The notes under the pieces: model-generated
The model's database searches: none
Seen by the model: the letters and a program-made list of their open reading frames with translations, nothing else
Told to the model about the DNA's origin: nothing
Made by a program: the position numbers and the translations under genes
DNA from: Deltaproteobacteria bacterium
GTDB taxonomy: Bacteria > Desulfobacterota > GWC2-55-46
Assembly (NCBI GenBank): GCA_015075075.1
Contig: JABTVA010000010.1
Location: 1 to 64,000 of the forward strand
Length of the DNA: 64,000 nucleotides
Reading direction: 5' to 3'
Shown here: positions 59,504 through 64,000 of the stretch, piece after piece
How positions within the stretch are numbered: position 1 is the stretch's first letter
Layout of the letters: each line of letters begins with the position of its first letter

Positions 59504-60591
59504 GCGGCCCTCCTGTACTTGAAGAAGGCCGCGCAGGTGCCTTCGGATGACACCATGCAGGGGCCGATGGGGAACTCCGGCGTGCAGGCCTTTGCGAAGA
59601 GCGGGCAGGCGTCCGGCGTGATAAGCCCCTTCAGTACCGAGCCGCATTTGCAGCCCCTGGGCTCCGCGTCCTCACCCGGAGGTATCGAGAACCTCTTCTC
59701 AGCGTCCATGTCCGAGAACTCGTCCCGTATCCTCAATCCGCTGCCGGGTATGTTGCCGATGCCCCTCCATAGGCTGTCAGCGGGCTCGAAGACCTTCCGC
59801 ATTACCTCCTGGGCCTTGAGGTTCCCGTCCCAGGTGACCACGCGGTCGTACTCTATCTCGATGTCCTTCCGGCCTTCTTCGAGCTGCTTAACGAGCATGT
59901 AAATGCCCATTATGGCGTCGATGGGCTCGAAGCCGGCAACCACGCAGGGCGAGCCGTATTCGGTCGCGAGGAAGCCGTAAGCGCCAGCGCCGATTATCGC
60001 GGTCACATGGCCCGGGCAGATGAATCCGTCTATCTCTATCTCGCCGGTATCCATTAGCGCGCGCATTGCCGGGGGAGTGAGCTTATGGAGCGAAAGTACA
60101 GAGAGGTTCCTAAGGCCCTCCTCCCTTGCCGCGAGCATGGTCGCGGCTACCGTCGGGACGGTAGTCTCGAAGCCCACGGCGAAGAGGACCACCTCGCGGC
60201 CAGTGTCCTCCCGAGCGATATCAAGCGCGCCGAGAGGCGAGTAAACGACCCTTATGTCTCCGCCCCTGGCCTTCTCCTCCTGGAGGGAGGAGGACGAGCC
60301 CGGCACCTTCATCATGTCGCCGAAGGTGGCTATGACGACGTCCCTGCGCGACCTGCTGAAATCCAAAAGGCGGTTTACGTCCGCCGCGGAGGTTACGCAG
60401 ACAGGGCAGCCGGGGCCGGATATGAGCCTTATGTTCGGAGGCAGGGCTTCCCTTACCCCATACCTCGATATGGAGTGCGTGTGCGTGCCGCATATCTCCA
60501 TTATGCTCACTTCCTTCCGGGATATCTCGCGTATTTTCCGGAGCAACCCCTGCGCCTCTTCCCTTTTCCTGAATTCGTCAACGTACTTCAT
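59500..60591 (-). CDS. hypD: Hydrogenase maturation protein HypD
   Basis: 363 residues. MEICGTHTHSISRYG, SGPGCPVCVTSAADVNRLL, GFETTVPTVAA, PGHVTAIIGAGAYGFLA and the C-terminal Cys cluster GCKCGSVLKG, ACPLFAKAC, GPCMVSSEGTCAA. Scaffold with a 4Fe-4S cluster on which Fe(CN)2CO is built with HypC. Start overlaps the hypC stop by one nt. Confidence 0.97.
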   Translation of the reverse strand: MKYVDEFRKREEAQGLLRKIREISRKEVSIMEICGTHTHSISRYGVREALPPNIRLISGPGCPVCVTSAADVNRLLDFSRSRRDVVIATFGDMMKVPGSSSSLQEEKARGGDIRVVYSPLGALDIAREDTGREVVLFAVGFETTVPTVAATMLAAREEGLRNLSVLSLHKLTPPAMRALMDTGEIEIDGFICPGHVTAIIGAGAYGFLATEYGSPCVVAGFEPIDAIMGIYMLVKQLEEGRKDIEIEYDRVVTWDGNLKAQEVMRKVFEPADSLWRGIGNIPGSGLRIRDEFSDMDAEKRFSIPPGEDAEPRGCKCGSVLKGLITPDACPLFAKACTPEFPIGPCMVSSEGTCAAFFKYRRAA

Positions 60592-60803
60592 CAGCGAATA
60601 ATCTCCTTTATGAGTTCAAGCGTCTCCCTTGCCTTGGCCTCGTCGACCTTTTCTATCGCGAAGCCCGCGTGGATTATGACGAAGTCCCCGGGCCGCGCCT
60701 CCTGCATGAGGCGGAGGTCAGCCTCCTTTGTCGCGCCTGCCACGTCGACCCTTGCGACGAAGCCGTTTATCTCTATTATTCTCCCCGGTATTCCGAGACA
60801 CAT
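60591..60803 (-). CDS. hypC: Hydrogenase maturation chaperone HypC/HupF
   Basis: 70 residues beginning MCLGIPGRIIEI, with the essential Cys2, and GDFVIIHAGFAIEKVDEAKA. Carries the Fe(CN)2CO group between HypD and the hydrogenase large subunit. Six nt downstream of hypF. Confidence 0.96.
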   Translation of the reverse strand: MCLGIPGRIIEINGFVARVDVAGATKEADLRLMQEARPGDFVIIHAGFAIEKVDEAKARETLELIKEIIR

Positions 60804-60809
60804 ATTCGT

Positions 60810-63030
60810 TTATCTCCCTTTAATGTTTTCAATCGCGACAGCGGCCTGGCCGAGCGATATGCCCCCGTCATTGGCCGGGACGCGCTCCTGCCGACATACC
60901 TCGAACCCCGCGGCCCGGAGCTTCCTTTCCGCAAGCTCCGAAAGGAGCCTGTTCTGGAAGACCCCGCCGCTCAGGACGACACTCTTTATGCCGGTTTCGC
61001 TCCGGAGGATTTCAGAGACCCTGAGGACCATCCCCGCTATTGCCGAGTGGAACCTGCCGGCCATCCTGCCCACGGGTATCCCTAAATTTGCGTCCTTTGC
61101 CAGCGCCCTTATTAACGGCCTCGTGTCTATTGCAATCGGCCCTTCACCTTCCAGCCCGAAAGGATAGGCGTCTTCCCCTTCGGAGGCGATGCTTTCGAAT
61201 TCTATCGCCGCTTCGGCCTCGAAGGTTATCTCGTCTCTTACCCCGGCGATTGAGGCCGCGGCGTCAAAGAGCCGCCCCATGCTCGAAGTGAGGGGAGAGT
61301 TTACGCCCTTTCTTATCATCTCTGTTACGCCTGCCCTGGCCCCTGGCGCGCTCCCGGAAGCCGCGTTGAGGGCGTCCAATCGTGCCGCACAGAATCCATG
61401 AGCACGAGTAGCCATCCGCCAGGGCTCTTCTTTGCCGCTCCGGAGCCTCGTAGCCCCACCTGAGATAGGGCCCATCTTTTTCTCGCGGCGATTAAAACTC
61501 GCCGCCCCAGATATTGCCGTCAGTCCTGGGCCGGTGCGTCAGCTACGCCTATTACAGGGCCCGAAAGGCCGTGCCATTTCATTGCGATATGAGCATGGTG
61601 GATGCTGGACCGCTACTACCCTTCATCCGGGATGCCGTGCTCTTTATGTACTGACGGCAAACCTGGTGCTCAGGTAATCAGGATGGAGGTCGTGGGCTAC
61701 TACAGTCGGCTCGGCCCTGAAGGTGTTTTTGAGGTTCTTAAGCGTCTCGCGATAGAATTCGAGTGATTCGATGTTTTCGAGGTCGCTCCTGTGCTGGCTC
61801 AATAGCCCTCGCTCCTCCCTTGTGAGGCGGGTGTTTGAGGAGCGCGCCGCCGCGAAGACCCTCCGGATTCCGCGCCCGTGTCATCGGGCTTCGTGCCGCG
61901 CGCGCCTAAGCCATCCTCTTTCCGCTCGACCTGCAATCGAATCGTCCACCCGCATAGATGTCCCTGTCGTGGAGGAGAAAGCTGTCGGCCAATTTCGAGA
62001 GCTTATCGAGAGCCTCCCTGTTCGAGATGACTATAGGCTCCTCCGAGAGGTTGCCGCTCGTCATGACAAGGGCCTTGAGAGCGGATGCGCGGAGAAGTAG
62101 ATGGTGGAGAGGCGTATAGGGGAGCATCACGCCGAAGCGGCTGTTGCCGGGCGCTGCGGCCTCGTCTATCCCGGAGAGGGCCTTTTTCCTCAGGAGCACT
62201 ATCGGCCTTGTACGGTCAAGGAGCGCATATCCCTCTTCAGGAGAGACCTCGCATATGAGCTTCGCGCTATCCAGGTCAGGGACCATGAGCGCGAAGGGCT
62301 TGTTTGAGCGCCTTTTCCTTTCCCTGAGCGTCGAAACGGCAATGGGGTCCATGGCGTCGCAGGCGAGGTGGAAGCCGCCGAGCCCCTTTACGGCGACGAC
62401 TGCGCCCTCTTTAAGGAGCTTCCCGGCTTCCTCGATAGCCGCGTAATTTTTTATGCCTTCATTCCCGTGCATCCACGCAGAAGGGCCGCAGGCCGGGCAC
62501 GCGTTCGGCTGCGCGTGGAACCTCCTGTTGGCCGGGTCGTGGTACTCATGCTCGCATTCAGGGCACATCCTGAACCCGGCCATGGTCGTATTGGGCCTGT
62601 CATAGGGTATGTCGAGTACGATAGAGTACCTCGGCCCGCAGTTCGTGCAGTTGATGAACGGGTATAGATGGCGCCTGTCTGCCGGGTCGAGCATCTCTCT
62701 TAAGCAGTCAGGGCAGACCGCCATGTCCGGGGAGACGAGGACGGATTTGCCGGGTACAATCCTACTCTCGCGTATGGTGAAGTCTTCGTATTCGGTCCCG
62801 TTTTCGAGCCGTTCTATCCTTATCGAATCTATCCTGGCAAGCGGCGGCGGGGATTTCTCAAGCTCGTCCAGGAACGGGCCTATTGAGCCGCCCTGCACCT
62901 CTATGACGACGCCTTCCGAATCGTTCAAGCAGAAGCCATTAAGGCTGTGCCTTGATGCGAGCCCGTAGACATAGGGGCGGAAACCAACGCCCTGCACTAT
63001 GCCGGTTATGTGTATTCTTGCGCTTTCCAT
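60810..63030 (-). CDS. hypF: Carbamoyltransferase HypF, frameshifted in the middle
   Basis: About 740 residues. The N-terminal frame (63030 to about 61,940) has the acylphosphatase domain (VQGVGFRPYVYGLA), two zinc-finger pairs (CPDCLREML with CTNCGPRY, CPECEHEYH with CPACGPS) and the YrdC-like domain (VAVKGLGGFHLACDA). The C-terminal frame (61,475-60,810) has DEITFEAEAAIEFE, VVLSGGVFQNRLL and NDGGISLGQAAVA. Between them, fragments such as VVAHDLHPDYLST are found in other frames, so several indels lie at 61,475-61,940. Uses carbamoyl phosphate and ATP to carbamoylate HypE. Confidence 0.93.
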
Positions 63031-63081
63031 TCGTAGTCTTATCAAAATACGAGATTCTTCGCTTCGCTCAGAATGACATGC

Positions 63082-63744
63082 TTATTTAGCATGTCTAACG
63101 GCCCCGGCGAGAAATCTCGCCCACTCCGCCACCCCCGCGCCTGTCCTGCACGAGGTCTCGAAAATCTTCAAATAAGGGTTGACCTTGAGCGCGTTATCCC
63201 TGGCCTTTTTAATGTCGAAATCCGTATGCGGTACGAGGTCGGACTTGTTTATTATGAGCGCTTCCGAGGCGCTGAATATGGCCGGGTATTTGAGGGGCTT
63301 ATCGTCCCCTTCGGCGGCGGACATGACCATGACCTTCATGTCCTCGCCCAAGTCGTACTCGGCGGGGCAGACCATGTTCCCGACGTTCTCGATTACCAGC
63401 AGCTCTATTCCCGGCTGCGCGAAGACCCAGGGGAGCGCGTGGCTGACCTGGTGGGCATCGAGGTGGCAGGCCCTGCCGGTGGTTATCTGGAGCGCCGGGA
63501 TGCCGAGCCTCTCTATCCTCTTTGAATCGAAGTCGCCTTCGAGGTCGCCTTCCACCACCGCGAAGCCGATCCCGAGGGCCTTGAGCTCAGCGGCCATCCG
63601 CTCTATGAGCGAGGTCTTCCCGGCCCCGGGCGCGCTTACGATATTTATGGCATAGACGCCTTTATCCGAGAGGGCCTTCCTGTTCCGGGCCGCTATTTCG
63701 TCGTTTCTCGCAAGTATCTTTTCCTCTATCACTATTTCGTGCAT
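63082..63744 (-). CDS. hypB: Hydrogenase nickel incorporation GTPase HypB
   Basis: 220 residues. Walker A VSAPGAGKTSLIERM, VVEGDLEGDFDSKRI, TGRACHLDAHQVSHALP (metal-binding CH), VIENVGNMVCPAEYDLGE and guanine specificity INKSDL. No N-terminal His-rich or CXXCGC nickel-storage segment, so a short form. Delivers nickel with HypA. Followed by hypF 51 nt downstream. Confidence 0.97.
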   Translation of the reverse strand: MHEIVIEEKILARNDEIAARNRKALSDKGVYAINIVSAPGAGKTSLIERMAAELKALGIGFAVVEGDLEGDFDSKRIERLGIPALQITTGRACHLDAHQVSHALPWVFAQPGIELLVIENVGNMVCPAEYDLGEDMKVMVMSAAEGDDKPLKYPAIFSASEALIINKSDLVPHTDFDIKKARDNALKVNPYLKIFETSCRTGAGVAEWARFLAGAVRHAK

Positions 63745-63818
63745 ATTTATATGGTTCCTGTCGGGAAGCCCCGGTCTTTAAACTTTGCTCTCCGGATATT
63801 CCCAGGACTTAGTTAGGG

Positions 63819-64000
63819 TCAAACGCCTTCCATCGAGACTATGTCGAGCTCGTTGCCGCCCGCCATCTCGACCGAGCTACAGCCGCACCCGGGGCAGGTC
63901 CTCTCGAATTTGATTATCCTGAATACATTGCCGCAGTCCTTGCACCTGCCCCTGAGCGGAGCCTCCTCGATTTCAAGGGCCGCGCCCTCGAACGGGGTGC
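63819..64000 (-). CDS. hypA: Hydrogenase nickel metallochaperone HypA (5' end outside window)
   Basis: The last about 60 residues are present: zinc-site pairs CKDCGNVFRI and CPGCGCSSVEM, ending GGNELDIVSMEGV with TGA at 63,821-63,819. HypA passes Ni to HypB and the enzyme precursor. First visible gene of hypA-B-F-C-D-E; the hydrogenase structural genes are not in the window and may lie beyond it. Confidence 0.92.
   Translation of the reverse strand, partial: TPFEGAALEIEEAPLRGRCKDCGNVFRIIKFERTCPGCGCSSVEMAGGNELDIVSMEGV

Overview
The window is a GC-rich stretch of a Gram-negative bacterial chromosome. Ile is written mostly ATA and Arg mostly AGG. The outer-membrane barrels, an MsbA-type exporter, porin-cytochrome genes, heterodisulfide-reductase-like proteins, hydrogenase maturation genes and a zapB-zapA-6S RNA order suggest an anaerobic or facultative Desulfobacterota-like ('deltaproteobacterial') or Nitrospirota-like organism. 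I cannot fix the lineage from sequence alone.

Layout. 0-3.9 kb (minus strand): hemW, a CBS-domain protein, an ion permease and a frameshifted DUF2156 protein. 4.2-9.4 kb: an exported protein, then hrcA-grpE-dnaJ without dnaK, then a TPR/periplasmic-binding lipoprotein-like gene. 9.6-14.2 kb: moaC, a DksA/TraR-like protein, galT, a two-component pair and an NAD-binding epimerase-like gene. 14.3-19 kb: tRNA-Ala(CGC), a GspE/PilB ATPase, PsiE- and YqhA-family membrane proteins, a thioredoxin-like protein and a response regulator among dispersed repeats. 19.3-24.8 kb: a MerR-like regulator, a truncated KamA, an outer-membrane barrel, an hflX full of frameshifts, a 24-residue membrane peptide and an aldehyde dehydrogenase. 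25-30.4 kb: ferredoxin, hdrB, hdrC and a three-subunit archaeal-type glutamate synthase, the most coherent metabolic block. 30.7-31.4 kb: zapB, zapA and 6S RNA. 31.4-35.6 kb: an A/C-dominated tract with no readable gene. 35.7-41.2 kb: an rRNA operon (16S, tRNA-Ile, tRNA-Ala, 23S, 5S). 41.2-44.4 kb: a ferritin-like/receiver fusion and a chemoreceptor. 45-48.6 kb: tandem GT39-like glycosyltransferases. 49.2-52.4 kb: a DmsE-type multiheme cytochrome plus an MtrB/PioB barrel. 52.4-57.3 kb: DUF2400, polyprenyl synthase, nth and an ABC exporter. 57.4-64 kb: a zinc MDR dehydrogenase facing hypA-B-F-C-D-E.

Many ordinary housekeeping genes carry clustered single-base losses, often in homopolymers. Universally conserved 16S positions are altered, and the tract beside the 16S is drained of G and T. 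I read these together as residual consensus error in a low-depth assembly, not as massive gene decay. Frameshifts are reported with that in mind.

The points I consider biologically most worth following are: (1) the fdx-hdrBC-glutamate synthase cluster with a shared palindrome upstream of both transcription units; (2) a five-copy palindromic intergenic repeat family; (3) a class of apparently leaderless genes; (4) the cytochrome/barrel electron conduit; and (5) the ferritin-like/receiver fusion next to a chemoreceptor. I see no clearly new defence or mobile system in this window.
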